DNA of 64,000 bases from Streptacidiphilus sp. 4-A2 (lineage in GTDB: Bacteria; Actinomycetota; Actinomycetes; Streptomycetales; Streptomycetaceae), in assembly GCA_014284505.1 (NCBI GenBank), contig JAAFYY010000001.1, forward strand, positions 3,162,001-3,226,000. Direction: 5' to 3'. Shown here piece after piece: positions 48,829 through 58,100 of this stretch (position 1 is the first letter of the stretch; each line of letters begins with the position of its first letter). Below the pieces are notes generated by a model that was not told the origin of the DNA, ran no database searches, and was given only the letters and a program-made list of their open reading frames with translations. A program made the translations under genes and the position numbers.

Positions 48829-49530
48829 ATGAGTCCTCGACTCCACGAACCGGACCGCGCGACAGCGGCTCCCTGCCGCGCGCTGCGGGCCGACGCGGAG
48901 CGCAACCGCGCCCGCCTGGTGGAGGCTGCCCGCGCGGTCTTCGCCGAGTCGGGCCTGGACGCCCCGCTGGAGGACATCGCCGAGCGCGCCAACGTCGGCA
49001 TCGCCACCCTGTACCGGCGGTTCCCGACCCGCGAGGAACTCATCGCGGCGACCTACGAGGCGCAGCTGGCGGTGTTCGCGCAGACCGTCGAGGACGCCCT
49101 GCACGTGCCCGACCCCTGGGCCGGATTCAGCGGCTGCATCGAGCAGTTGTGCGCCATGCAGGCCGAGAACCGGGGCTTCACCACCCTGGTCACCATCGCC
49201 CTGCCGGACTCCACCGAGGCCACCGCACTGCGGGAGCGGGCCAAGAGCGGCCTGGCGGCGCTGGTGCAGCGGGCACAGGAGGCGGGGGTGCTCCGCGAGG
49301 ACTTCGTGGCGGAGGACGTGGCGCTGATCCTGATGGCCAACGCGGGTGTGCTGCGGGCCACCAGGGACGGGGCGCCGCATGCCTGGCGCCGCCTGGTCGC
49401 CTATCTGCTGGAGGTGTTCCGGGTCGACGGCGGCGAGCCGGAGCCGCTTCCCGCCGCGCCGACCTCGATGCAGATGCACCGGGCGATGATGGCCTGCCGG
49501 ACCGCCCAGCCGCACTGCCCCGCGGGCTGA
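48829..49530 (+). CDS. TetR family transcriptional regulator
   Basis: 233 residues in one frame. The HTH is at about 26-72 (LEDIAERANVGIATLYRRF), and a C-terminal domain of the SCO1712/TetR_C_13-like kind follows. It ends in a Met-rich tail (SMQMHRAMMACRTAQPHCPA). It lies between operator-like dyads at 48573-48663 and at 49607-49622, and may control itself and the downstream dedA gene. Confidence 0.9.
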   Translation: MSPRLHEPDRATAAPCRALRADAERNRARLVEAARAVFAESGLDAPLEDIAERANVGIATLYRRFPTREELIAATYEAQLAVFAQTVEDALHVPDPWAGFSGCIEQLCAMQAENRGFTTLVTIALPDSTEATALRERAKSGLAALVQRAQEAGVLREDFVAEDVALILMANAGVLRATRDGAPHAWRRLVAYLLEVFRVDGGEPEPLPAAPTSMQMHRAMMACRTAQPHCPAG

Positions 49531-49587
49531 CCCTCCCGGCCCGGGCCTGCCCCCGGACTTCCGGCAGGGCGGTCACCCCGGGTATTC

Positions 49588-49622
49588 GGTAGCCATCCGA
49601 AGTATGTGGAGGCTACCATCCA
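49588..49622 (+). promoter_or_regulatory. Inverted repeat and TetR-like site upstream of dedA
   Basis: GGTAGCC (49588-49594) and GGCTACC (49611-49617) form a 7-bp inverted repeat with a 16-bp spacer. TGGAG-GCTACC-ATCCA (49607-49622) agrees with the site at 48573-48588 at 13 of 16 positions. Confidence 0.55.
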
Positions 49623-49669
49623 TATATGTCCAGAAGTCGATCGCCAGGACACGCCCTGACCGCAGGCCG

Positions 49670-50419
49670 GTGGGCGGGGTGATCGGCGCGGGCCTGGTCG
49701 AGTCGGCCGGCATCTGGGCCTATGTCCTGATCTTCGCCCTGACCATGGCCGAGACCAGCATCTTTGTCGGCATCATCTGCCCCGGCGAGTCCATGGTGCT
49801 GTTCGCCGCTGCGCTGGCCGGCACCGGCCATCTCAGCGTCACCGCCCTGGCCATCGCCGTGATCACCGGCGGCATCACCGGGGACTCGGTCGGCTACTGG
49901 GTCGGCCGCTGGTCCGCCCGCAGCCCGGCGGTGGGCAGGCTGCGACGGCGGGCCCGGCGCCGCGGTCTGCCGCCGTGGCTGCGGAGCCGGCTGCCCTTCC
50001 GCTCCGGGGCGCAGCGCGCGCACGATCTGATGCTGCGCCACGGCGGCGCCGCCGTCTTCACCGGACGCTTCATCGGCTTCGTCCGGACCTTCGTGCCCTT
50101 CGCCGCCGGTGCGGCCGGGATGCCCTACCGCAGATATGTGCCCTACACCGTGGCCGCCTCGCTGCTCTGGGGCAGCGGCACCATCGCGGTCGGCTTCTCC
50201 CTGGGCGCGTCCGCCGGAGAACTGCTGCACGGTGCCGGCATCGCCGTGCTGACCGGCCTGGTCGCGCTGGTGGTGGCGGTGCTGCTGGCCAGGCGGATCC
50301 GGCGCAGGTCCGCCCCGGCGGCCCCGAGCCGGGCCGTGGCCCGCTCGCACCCGGCCGCCGGTCCGACCGATGCCAACGGCGACGGACACACCGCCACCGA
50401 GCCCAATCCCGCCGGCTGA
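49670..50419 (+). CDS. DedA family (VTT domain) membrane protein
   Basis: 250 residues with about five membrane segments. VESAGIWAYVLIFALTMAET and GIICPGESMVLFAAALAGTG carry the conserved N-terminal acidic and Gly residues, GDSVGYWVGRW is the family G-x-x-x-G turn, and FTGRFIGFVRTFVPFAAGAA with GMPYRRYVPY is the FxxxR core of DedA/VTT flippases. These proteins move undecaprenyl phosphate or phospholipids across the membrane. The start is uncertain: GTG 49670 or 49679 in frame, or ATG 49626 if an indel lies near 49665. The C-terminal 40 residues are polar. Confidence 0.87.
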   Translation: MGGVIGAGLVESAGIWAYVLIFALTMAETSIFVGIICPGESMVLFAAALAGTGHLSVTALAIAVITGGITGDSVGYWVGRWSARSPAVGRLRRRARRRGLPPWLRSRLPFRSGAQRAHDLMLRHGGAAVFTGRFIGFVRTFVPFAAGAAGMPYRRYVPYTVAASLLWGSGTIAVGFSLGASAGELLHGAGIAVLTGLVALVVAVLLARRIRRRSAPAAPSRAVARSHPAAGPTDANGDGHTATEPNPAG

Positions 50420-50637
50420 GCCCCGGGGGGCCGACCGCCCCGGCGGCCGCGGACTTGACGGATCGAGACCTGCCCGCCGCACCGCCGCGCCCTCCCCCGG
50501 TCCCGGGAGCACCCGGAAACCGGGGCAATACCGGCAAACAGGGCGGGACACGCGCGCTTTCCGGGGGATCAGGCAAGTCGGCGCACAGGCGGTTGATAGT
50601 GTCCGAACCGCATGCGGACACACACCCCTGACCGCAC

Positions 50638-52772
50638 ATGGAATCTTCGTACGACGTATCCGGGAAACACCCTGTGACCGCTCAGTCCCGCCTCATTGCC
50701 CTCCGCGCGCGACCGGCTCCGGCCGGCGCAGGCTCGCTTCCCCGGTGCGGGGCCGGTCCGTGCGGCTGCTGCTGGCCGCGGTGGCCGGGGCGTGGCTGCT
50801 GCCGCTGCTGCTCGACGCCGTACGGCTGGACGTGCTGCTGCTGCCGGTGCTGCTGCTCGCGGTGGCCGCGGTGATCAGGGTGGGCGGCGGGCTGCTCGAC
50901 CGCCTGGTCGTCTCCGGGCTGCTGGTCAGCGGTGCCCTGCTGGTTGCCGGGCTGCCCGCGTCGGTGTGGCCGTGGCGCCTGGACCCGGTTCCGGTCAGCG
51001 GCCTGCTGCTGAGCGGCATCGCCGCCGCCGCCTGGGCCGCGCGCCGCAGGCCCCGGCTGCCCTGGCGGGTCCGCGGCACGGATCCGCTGATCCTCGGCGT
51101 CGGCGCCCTGGTCTGGCACTATGTCCACCGCCCGGTCGCCGGCAAGCCGCTGGCCGACCGGTTCGGCTACATCATGACGGTCGAGGACCGGGTCACCCAC
51201 TTCTCCCTGTTCGACACCATCCACCGGGTCGGCGGCTACGCGTTCCTGCACCAGAGCGCCGCGGCGGCCTCGGTGCAGTCCCCGACGCAGTCCGCCTATC
51301 CGCAGGGCTCGCACTTCCTGCTCGCCTGGATCGACGTGTTCGTCCGCTCCGACACGGCGCTGGGCTCCCCGGCCGAGGCCTTCAGCCGCTACTTCACCTA
51401 CATCCTGCTCGGCTACGCGGTGCTCTGCGCCCTGGTGGTCTGGGCGGCCCGCTGGGTGGGCGGGCCGAGGCTGTCCGGCTGGCAGGCCGCGCTGGTCTGC
51501 TCGGTGGTGGCGGCGCTGCTGCTCAAGGGCCCGCTGGCGCTGATGATCGTGCAGGGGTTCGACTCGGAGGAGATCGGCCTGGTCTTCCTGGCGGTGTCGA
51601 TGGCGCTGCTGATCCGCCCGGCGATGGGCCTGGCCGAGTACGCGCTGACTGCCTGCGCCGGGCTGGTCACCGTCGCCTACGTCTACAACCTGTACGCGGT
51701 CTTCGTGGTGATCGCGCTGCTGGCCGGGCTGCTGGTGCAGCACCGGCGGCACCGCGGGCGGCGGCTGCTGCTCGGGTCGGCCCTGGCCGCGGGAGTTGCG
51801 GTCGCCGTGCTGCCCAGCGTGCTGAGCGTGCTCGGGCCGCTGGACAGCGGACAGCAGGCGGCCTCCTTCGGCGCGGTGCTCCCACTCGACCTGGGCCTGG
51901 TCGCCGGGCTGGGCGCGGTGGCGCTGCTCGGCCCGGCGGCGGCCCGGAACCTGCGGACCGGGGGGGCGGACGCTGGGGCTGTCGCTGCTGGGGACGATGG
52001 CGTTCATCGGCGCCTTCGCCCTCTGGCAGATCGTCGAACTCGGCGGGCTGCGCTACTACTTCGCCAAGCTGGAGGTGGCCGGGTTCGTCATCTTCCTGCT
52101 GGCGCTGGGCTCGGTCGGCTGGCTGCTGAAACCGCCGTCCCGGGCCGCCCGCCCGGCCCCGGTCCGCGGCGGAGCCGCCCGGCTGGCCGCGCTCCGCGGC
52201 CGGGCCACCGGCGTCCTGGTGTCGCTGGCCACCACGGCGGCCGTGCTGCTGCTGACCGTCGGCCTGCCCTGGTCGGTTCCGAGCGGGCACCAGAGCCTGA
52301 GCGCCCAGGGCTTCGCGGACTGGAAGCAGACCCCGCTCTCCCAGTGGGCGCAGGGCACGCTGAGCACCGGGCTGGGCCCGGCCACCAAGGCGCTGGTGGC
52401 GGCGGACCTGGCCGACAGCAGTGCGGGGCCGGTGCTGACGCTCTACAGCGACTCCGGCTACGCGAACTGGCGCACCACCTACTTCGCACAGGCGCTGCTG
52501 CACCGGGCCGGCATCGTCCCCCGGCTCAGCGGGATGCTGCACGTGCAGATGGGGGCACACCTGCCGAGCGGGGCGGCGTACCGCTCGTCGCTGGCCCAGC
52601 TGGAGGCGGTGATCGCCGACTGCCCTCGGCCCCGACCGTCCTGGTCGCGAACCGGGCGCTGGCCGAGCGGCTGCGCCGGGACCTGGCCCGGGACACCCGG
52701 CTGCGGCCGCGGGCGACCGTGCTCTACGCGCCGGACGGCGGCAGGTCACCGGCCAGGCCCACGGCCGTGTAG
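50638..52772 (+). CDS. Large multi-pass membrane protein, GT-C-like (DUF6541-like)
   Basis: About 705 residues with 12 or more hydrophobic segments: LLLAAVAGAWLLPLLLDAVR, VSGLLVSGALLVAGLPASVW, and others. A long extracytoplasmic loop contains TVEDRVTHFSLFDTIHRVGG and SPTQSAYPQGSHFLLAWIDV; the acidic first loop and YPxGxH motif resemble lipid-sugar-dependent GT-C enzymes and DUF6541 proteins. The last 170 residues are a soluble-looking domain (LTLYSDSGYANWRTTYFAQA). Frame changes lie near 50730, 51965 and 52625. Start ATG 50638 or GTG 50674. No partner genes show its substrate. Confidence 0.65.
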
Positions 52773-52784
52773 CCCGGCCGGGGC

Positions 52785-53406
52785 TCAGTCCTCGAAGCCG
52801 CCCGCCGCCAGCAGCTGGTCGATCCTGGCGCGGTGCGCGGCCTCCCAGTCGTCCAGCGACTCGGCGGCCTCCTTGGCCAGCCGGGCCCGGGCGTCCTGGA
52901 GCACCCGCTGCCGGTCGGCGGCGGGGTGATCACGACGCCCTCCTCGTCGGCCACCACGATGTCGCCCGGGCGGACCTCGACCCCGCCGACGCGCACCGGC
53001 ACATTGAGCGGTCCGACGGCCGACTTCACCCCGGGGACCGGGATGACGCCGCGGGCGAAGACCGGGAAGCCGATCTCCCGGGCCTCGCCCAGGTCGCGGA
53101 TGACCCCGTCCACCACGAACCCGGCGATCCCCGGCGCTGGGCGACCGCGCAGACGTTGCCGCCGGCCACCGCGTAGTCCACGTCGCCCGCCTCGACGACG
53201 ATGACCGAGCCCGGCTCGGCGCGGTAGACGGCCGCGTGCAGCATCAGGTTGTCGCCGGGCGCGCAGCGCACGGTGAACGCCGGACCGGCCAGCCGCGCGG
53301 GCGCGGGCCACAGCGGTCGGATGCCGATGTCCATGACCTGCTTGCGTCCCAGCAGGTCGGCGAGGGTGGTCGGCGGAACGTCCGCGAATCCGGCCACGTC
53401 GTGCAT
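52785..53406 (-). CDS. RraA family protein (HMG/CHA aldolase-like)
   Basis: Protein of about 208 residues. RraA-like proteins are either 4-hydroxy-4-methyl-2-oxoglutarate aldolases or RNase E inhibitors. Here GDNLMLHAAVYRAEPGSVIV, FVVDGVIRDLGEAREIGFPV (the Arg-Asp metal and substrate pair), FARGVIPVPGVKSAVGPLNV and DIVVADEEGVVITPP retain the aldolase residues. Frame changes lie near 53135 and 52925. The ATG at 53404-53406 starts MHDVAGFADVPPTTLADLLG. It is divergent from an MFS gene across several TTGACATCAA elements. Confidence 0.88.
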
Positions 53407-53462
53407 GTGCTCCTCCAGGCATCGCTGTCACGTCGACCCTGCATGTCTGTCGACATCAAGTA

Positions 53463-53518
53463 TCTTGACATCAAGACTAAGCCTCGGGCAAGCTTCCCTC
53501 GATCTCTTGACATCGAGA
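53463..53518. promoter_or_regulatory. Two MarR-like operator dyads between rraA-like and MFS genes
   Basis: TCTTGA-CA-TCAAGA (53463-53476, perfect 6-nt arms) and TCTTGA-CA-TCGAGA (53505-53518) have centres 42 bp apart, four helical turns. A further GACATCAAG half-site lies at 53453-53461. Core, length and symmetry fit MarR-family regulators. The sites overlap the promoter space of both divergent genes. Confidence 0.7.
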
Positions 53519-53541
53519 TACATTCCGGGGGAGAACACGCA

Positions 53542-54869
53542 ATGCCGAACAAGACCCGGGGCGTCCCCGCCCCCGCTCGCGGCCAGGGCCTGATCGCGCA
53601 GCTGCGCAACCCTCCGGGCGGGCGGAACGCGCGGATCATGCTGCTCGCGCTCTGCCTGGACCGCGTCGGCTCAGGACTGTGGTCCTCCTCCTCGGTGCTG
53701 TACTTCACCTATGTGGTGCACCTGCCCGCCCAGCAGATCGGCCTGCTGCTCGGGGCGGCCGGGGTGGCCGGGGTGGCCGGCTCGCCACTGGCCGGACGGC
53801 TGGCCCAGCGGCTGCCGGTACGCGGGCTGCTGATCGGCTGCCACCTGCTGCGGCTGCTCACCCTCGGCCTGCTGCTGCTCTGCACCGGCTTCGACCAGCT
53901 GCTGCCGGTGGTCGCCCTCACCTCCCTGGGCGACCGGGGGGCGAAGACCCTGGAGATGCTGTTCGCCACCCGCACCGCGGGCTCGCGGCGCTCCACCTAC
54001 CAGGCGCTCTCCCGCAGCGCGGCCAACGCGGGCTACGCCGTCGGCGCCGGGATCGCCGCGGTGGGCGTGGCCGTGGGTACCGGCGGTGCCTACCGGGCCG
54101 CGATCATGGGCGACGCGCTCTCCTTCCTCGCCGCGGCCGTGCTGGTGTGGCGCACCAGCGAGCCCGGGACACCGCCGCCCCGGCGGCGGACGCCGGGACC
54201 ACCGGGCGGGCCGCACGCCGCCCGGCCCGCGGCCGAGCCCCTGGCGGGACTTCGGCTACCTGCGCTTCGTACTGCTGGACATCCCGATGAATCTGGACGA
54301 CTCGATCCTCGGCGTCGGCCTGCCGCTGTGGCTGGTGAGCCGCAGCAGCGCCCCGCACGCCCTGGTCCCGTGCTTCCTGATTCTCAACACGGTACTGGTG
54401 GTGGTCCTGCAACTGCGGGTGTCGGCGCGCGCCGAGGGGCCGCGCGGAGCGGTCCGGGCGGTGCCGCTGTACGGCGCGCTGCTCCTGCTCTGCTGCCTGG
54501 CCCTGGCGGCCGCGCCGCACGGCGGCGCCTGGTCCGCGGCACTGCTCCTGCTGGTGGCCGCGCTGCTGGCGACACTGGCGGAGCTGATGCGCTCGGTGAG
54601 CTCCTGGGAGCTGGCGGTGCTTCAGGCACCCCCGCAGGCCCGCGCCTCCTACCTGGGGTGGCCGGGATGTCCCAGTCGGTGCAGAAGTCGATCGGGCCGC
54701 CGCTGCTGACCGGCGTGGTGATGACCGCCGGACCGGTCGGCTGGGCGGTGCTGGAGTGGCGGTCGCCGGGCTCTCGGCGGTACAGCGGAGCGCCTGCGCC
54801 CGGCGGATCACCCCGCACCGCGCCGGGGCCGGGCTCCCCGCGGCCGCCCCGGAGACGGTGCTGTCGTAG
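53542..54869 (+). CDS. MFS transporter
   Basis: Transporter of about 440 residues. ATG 53542 follows GGGGGAGAA. The first half is clean: LLALCLDRVGSGLWSSSSVL, LAGRLAQRLPVRGLLIGCHL (loop 2-3 motif) and FATRTAGSRRSTYQALSRSA. The second half (NLDDSILGVGLPLWLVSRSS; FLILNTVLVVVLQLRVSARA; SQSVQKSIGPPLLTGVVM) follows after frame changes near 54245, 54660 and 54770. It resembles the other MFS gene of this window (12067-13330) in its first 60 residues, so both belong to the same efflux subgroup. Substrate unknown; its RraA neighbour hints at organic-acid export. Confidence 0.85.
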
Positions 54870-54940
54870 CAGCCGGCCCCGCTGCTCCCGGCCCGCTCCC
54901 CCGGCTCGCGCGCCGGGCCGGGAGCGGCGAAGGTGGGAGG

Positions 54941-55662
54941 ATGTGCGGACGGTATGCCTCGAGCAGGAGGCCCGAGGACCTCGCCGAGCTGTTCGACGCC
55001 CGGCTGGAGGCCGGGGCCGAACTGCCGCCCTCATGGAATGTCGCGCCGACCGACCCGGTCTGGGCGGTGCTGGAGCGCCCGGCGCCGGACGACCCGGCCC
55101 GGCCCGTGCGGCAGCTGCGGGTGCTGCGCTGGGGGCTGGTGCCCTCCTGGGCCAAGGACCCGCGCGGCGGGGCACGGATGATCAACGCGCGGGTGGAGAG
55201 CGTCCACGAGAAGCCCGCCTACCGCAAGGCGTTCGGCAAACGGCGCTGCCTGCTGCCCGCTGACGGCTTCTACGAGTGGGACCAGGCCGAGGGCCTCAAG
55301 GGCCGCGCCAAGCAGGCGTACTACCTCCCCCGCCGACGGCTCGGTGCTGGCGATGGCCGGGCTGTACGAGTTCTGGCGCGACCGCACCCTGCCCGAGGAC
55401 GACCCGCCGGCTGGCTGACCACCTGCACCGTGATCACCACCGATGCCACCGACGCCGCCGGGCGGGTCCACCCGCGGATGCCGCTGGTGATCCCGGCCGA
55501 CTCCTACCGCGACTGGCTGGACCCCCGGTGCCAGGACGCCGACGGGCTGCGCGCACTGCTCGCCGTCCCGGCCGACGGCGAGCTTGAGGTACGGGCGGTG
55601 TCGGCGGCGGTGGGCAGTGTCCGCAACAACGGGCCCGAACTCATCGCCCGGTGGCCGAGTAG
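54941..55662 (+). CDS. SRAP peptidase (YedK/HMCES family)
   Basis: SOS-response-associated protein of about 240 residues that covalently caps abasic sites in single-stranded DNA through its N-terminal Cys. ATG 54941 gives MCGRYASSRRPEDLAELFDA with catalytic Cys 2. WNVAPTDPVWAV supplies the Asn, RWGLVPSWAKDPRGGARMIN the DNA-binding loop, LLPADGFYEW the Glu, and HPRMPLVIPADSYRDWL the active-site His. Frame changes lie near 55330 and 55410, and a last one near 55650 gives the TAG at 55660-55662. Confidence 0.92.
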
Positions 55663-55844
55663 CGGTCCGAGCCACCGCCCTGCCGCTGGGCTCGCACCCA
55701 ACCACTCCCAGCAGCGCGCCACTTGTCGCCAGCACGGGTGATCACGGTGTGTCGTGGTCACGCTACGCAGAGTCCACGGAAGGATGGGGACAGAGCCCGG
55801 TCGGCCGTTTCGCCGGGATCCCCATGTCTTCCGAGGAGTTGTGC

Positions 55845-56563
55845 ATGCCCGTACGTCGCATCATCGCCGCCGTATGCTCCGCCGTCGCGGCGAGCACCCT
55901 CTCCCTGGCCGCACCCGTGCCCGCCCAGGCGGCCCCGCATGCCGCCGGATTCGTGGTCAGCGAGGGCCAGTTCAACCAGATGTTCCCGTCGCGCAACTCC
56001 TTCTACACCTACCAGGGACTGCTCAACGCGCTGAGCGCCTACCCGGGCTTCGCCAGTACCGGCTCCGACAGCATCCGCAAGCGGGACGCCGCCGCCTTCC
56101 TCGCCAATGTCAGTCATGAGACCGGGGGCCTGCGCTACACCGTCGAGCAGAACACCGCCAACTACCCCACTACTGCGACGCGAGCCAGCCCTACGGCTGC
56201 CCGGCGGGCAAGAGCGCCTACTACGGGCGCGGGCCGCTCCAGTTGAGCTGGAACTTCAACTACAAGGCGGCCGGTGACGCACTGCATCAGGACCTGCTGC
56301 ACAACCCTTATCTGGTGGAGCGGGACGCCGCTGTCTCCTGGGAGACCGGCCTGTGGTTCTGGAACACCCAGAAGGGCGCCGGCACCATGACCCCGCACGA
56401 CGCGATGGTCAACAACCAGGGCTTCGGCCAGACCATCCGCAGCATCAACGGCGACCTGGAGTGCAACGGCAGGAACCCCGACGAGCGCCAGGACCGGATC
56501 GACCTCTACCAGAAGTTCACCGGCATCCTCGGCACCGACGCCGGCGGCAACCTCTCCTGCTGA
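55845..56563 (+). CDS. Secreted GH19 chitinase, catalytic domain only
   Basis: A secreted enzyme of about 240 residues. ATG 55845 follows GAGGAG. The signal peptide spans about 1-33 (IIAAVCSAVAASTLSLAAPV). The GH19 domain starts FVVSEGQFNQMFPSRNSFYT. FLANVSHETGGLRYTVEQNT holds the catalytic Glu, YYGRGPLQLSWNFNYKAAGD is the second signature, and GFGQTIRSINGDLECNGRNP closes the fold. There is no chitin-binding module, unlike streptomycete ChiC. One frame change lies near 56170. Endolysin-like GH19 proteins share the fold, but the signal peptide favours chitin degradation. Confidence 0.9.
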
Positions 56564-56578
56564 TCCCGCGGCGCGGCT

Positions 56579-56602
56579 CCGCTCACCACCGGTGGTGAGC
56601 GG
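56579..56602 (+). terminator. Perfect palindrome after the GH19 gene
   Basis: CCGCTCACCACC (56579-56590) is followed directly by its complement GGTGGTGAGCGG (56591-56602), 16 bp after the stop codon. Confidence 0.75.
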
Positions 56603-56692
56603 TCGCGCCCGCGGAACCGGTGGCGACCACCGCCGGGCTTATGCTCGGGTGACCCGCACGGGCCGCCGGACCGATCCCAAGGAGCTCCCGAC

Positions 56693-57172
56693 ATGTCCAA
56701 GTCGCCGGAAATCGGCAGTCCCGCACCGGATTTCACCCTGCCGTCGATCCAGCTGACGGACGGCGAGGCGGTCCGCAGCGACCGTACGCTGTCCGCCGAG
56801 CGGGGCCACCCGGTGGTCCTGGCATTCTACCCGGGTGACGACACCACGGTGTGCACCAAGCAGCTCTGCTCCTACTCCTCCGGCCTGGAGGCGTTCACCG
56901 ACCTCGGAGCCACGGTCTGGGGCGTCAGCACGCAGGGCCTGGACAGCCATGAGAGCTTCGCCCGCAAGTACGGCCTGCGGATGCCGCTGCTGGCCGACAC
57001 CGGGCGCGAGGCGGTCGCCGCCTACGGGATCGGGCTCGGTGGCCTGGTCCGCCGCTCGGTCTTCATCGTCGACGCCGAGGGCGTGCTGCGCTGGAAGCAC
57101 GTCGCCGCTGTGGGACTGACGTTCCGTGACATTCCGACGCTGACCGCGCAGTTGGCTGTACTGAAGAGCTGA
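56693..57172 (+). CDS. Peroxiredoxin (BCP/PrxQ type)
   Basis: 159-residue thiol peroxidase in one frame. GSPAPDFTLPSIQ opens the thioredoxin fold. AFYPGDDTTVCTKQLCSYSS carries the peroxidatic Cys 54 and resolving Cys 59, five residues apart as in alpha-helix-type PrxQ. TVWGVSTQGLDSHESFARKY and LLADTGREAVAAYGI complete the active site. It reduces hydrogen and organic peroxides with thioredoxin. It is convergent with the paaX-like gene, whose stop is 8 bp away. Confidence 0.94.
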   Translation: MSKSPEIGSPAPDFTLPSIQLTDGEAVRSDRTLSAERGHPVVLAFYPGDDTTVCTKQLCSYSSGLEAFTDLGATVWGVSTQGLDSHESFARKYGLRMPLLADTGREAVAAYGIGLGGLVRRSVFIVDAEGVLRWKHVAAVGLTFRDIPTLTAQLAVLKS

Positions 57173-57179
57173 ATGCCAG

Positions 57180-58013
57180 TCATATCCCGTCCGCTGAAAG
57201 CCCGCAGACCTCCGCGACCAGCCGGTGGCTGGGGCCGGACAGCAGCTCGTGCAGCTCCAGGAACAACCGCCGGGCCGGGACCGCGTTCCAGTCCGGCGGG
57301 AGCAGCTCGGGCGGCAGGCCCGGGTCGAGGTAGGGCAGCCGGCGCCACTGGGTGAGCATCGGGATGTAGTTGCGGAACGCCTGCCAGGGGTCGGCGGCGC
57401 CCTGCGCGCGCAGGGCGCCCAGGACCGGCGCATAGGTGTCGTTGAAAGCGATGTACTGCTTCTCGATGGCCGCGAGGTCCCACCAGGCGCCGACGGCGGT
57501 GGCCAGGTCCGCGAAGGCGGCGTAGTCGGCGGTGAACAGGTGCACATAGTCGCTCAGGCCGAGCCGGTGCAGGATCCGGCGGGTGTCGTCCAGCAGCCGG
57601 GCGGGGGCGAGCCAGACGCCGGGGGCGAGGTTGCCGAAGCCGAGCCAGGTGAGCCGGGAGCGCAGCTGGTGCCGGTGGGCGCGCGCGGACTCGGGGACGG
57701 AGAACACGGCCATCACCCAGCCGTCGGCCAGCCGCACCGGCTCCAGACTGTCGAAGATCCGCCGGTCGCCCTCGTCGAAGATCGGGTTCATGGCGGCGCC
57801 GAGCCGGTAGCCGATGCCGTCCACCCGCTCCTGGACCAGGGTGCCGCGCTTCTTCAGCCGGGAGACGGCCTGGCGTACGGCGGTGCTCTCGACGTCGAGC
57901 CCTGCCAGCAGGGTGATCAGGTCGGCGATGGAGATCCAGCCGCCCAGGCGGCGGACATGGGCGCCGTAGACCGTGTTGATCAGGGAACTCGGCCTGACCG
58001 TGGCCTCCGTCAT
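57180..58013 (-). CDS. PaaX family transcriptional regulator
   Basis: 277 residues in one frame. The N-terminal winged HTH (SLINTVYGAHVRRLGGWISI; STAVRQAVSRLKKRGTLVQE), a central domain (DGWVMAVFSVPESARAHRHQ; RSRLTWLGFGNLAPGVWLAP) and the C-terminal block WWDLAAIEKQYIAFNDTYAP are those of PaaX, the repressor of phenylacetate catabolism that responds to aryl-CoA thioesters. Its place after an aromatic operon whose first enzyme resembles a salicylyl-CoA hydroxylase suggests that the ligand here is an aryl-CoA of that pathway. A hairpin separates it from the operon. Confidence 0.93.
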   Translation of the reverse strand: MTEATVRPSSLINTVYGAHVRRLGGWISIADLITLLAGLDVESTAVRQAVSRLKKRGTLVQERVDGIGYRLGAAMNPIFDEGDRRIFDSLEPVRLADGWVMAVFSVPESARAHRHQLRSRLTWLGFGNLAPGVWLAPARLLDDTRRILHRLGLSDYVHLFTADYAAFADLATAVGAWWDLAAIEKQYIAFNDTYAPVLGALRAQGAADPWQAFRNYIPMLTQWRRLPYLDPGLPPELLPPDWNAVPARRLFLELHELLSGPSHRLVAEVCGLSADGI

Positions 58014-58063
58014 GAACCGCGCCCCTTCCGGTTTCCGAGGCGGTGATCATATTCCACGACCGC

Positions 58064-58098
58064 GGTGGGCCGCAGGGCCGACTGCCCAGCGGCCCACC
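58064..58098 (-). terminator. Hairpin between the aromatic operon and paaX-like gene
   Basis: GGTGGGCCGC (58064-58073) pairs with GCGGCCCACC (58089-58098), directly after the last operon gene on the minus strand and before the paaX-like start. Confidence 0.7.
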
Positions 58099-58100
58099 GG

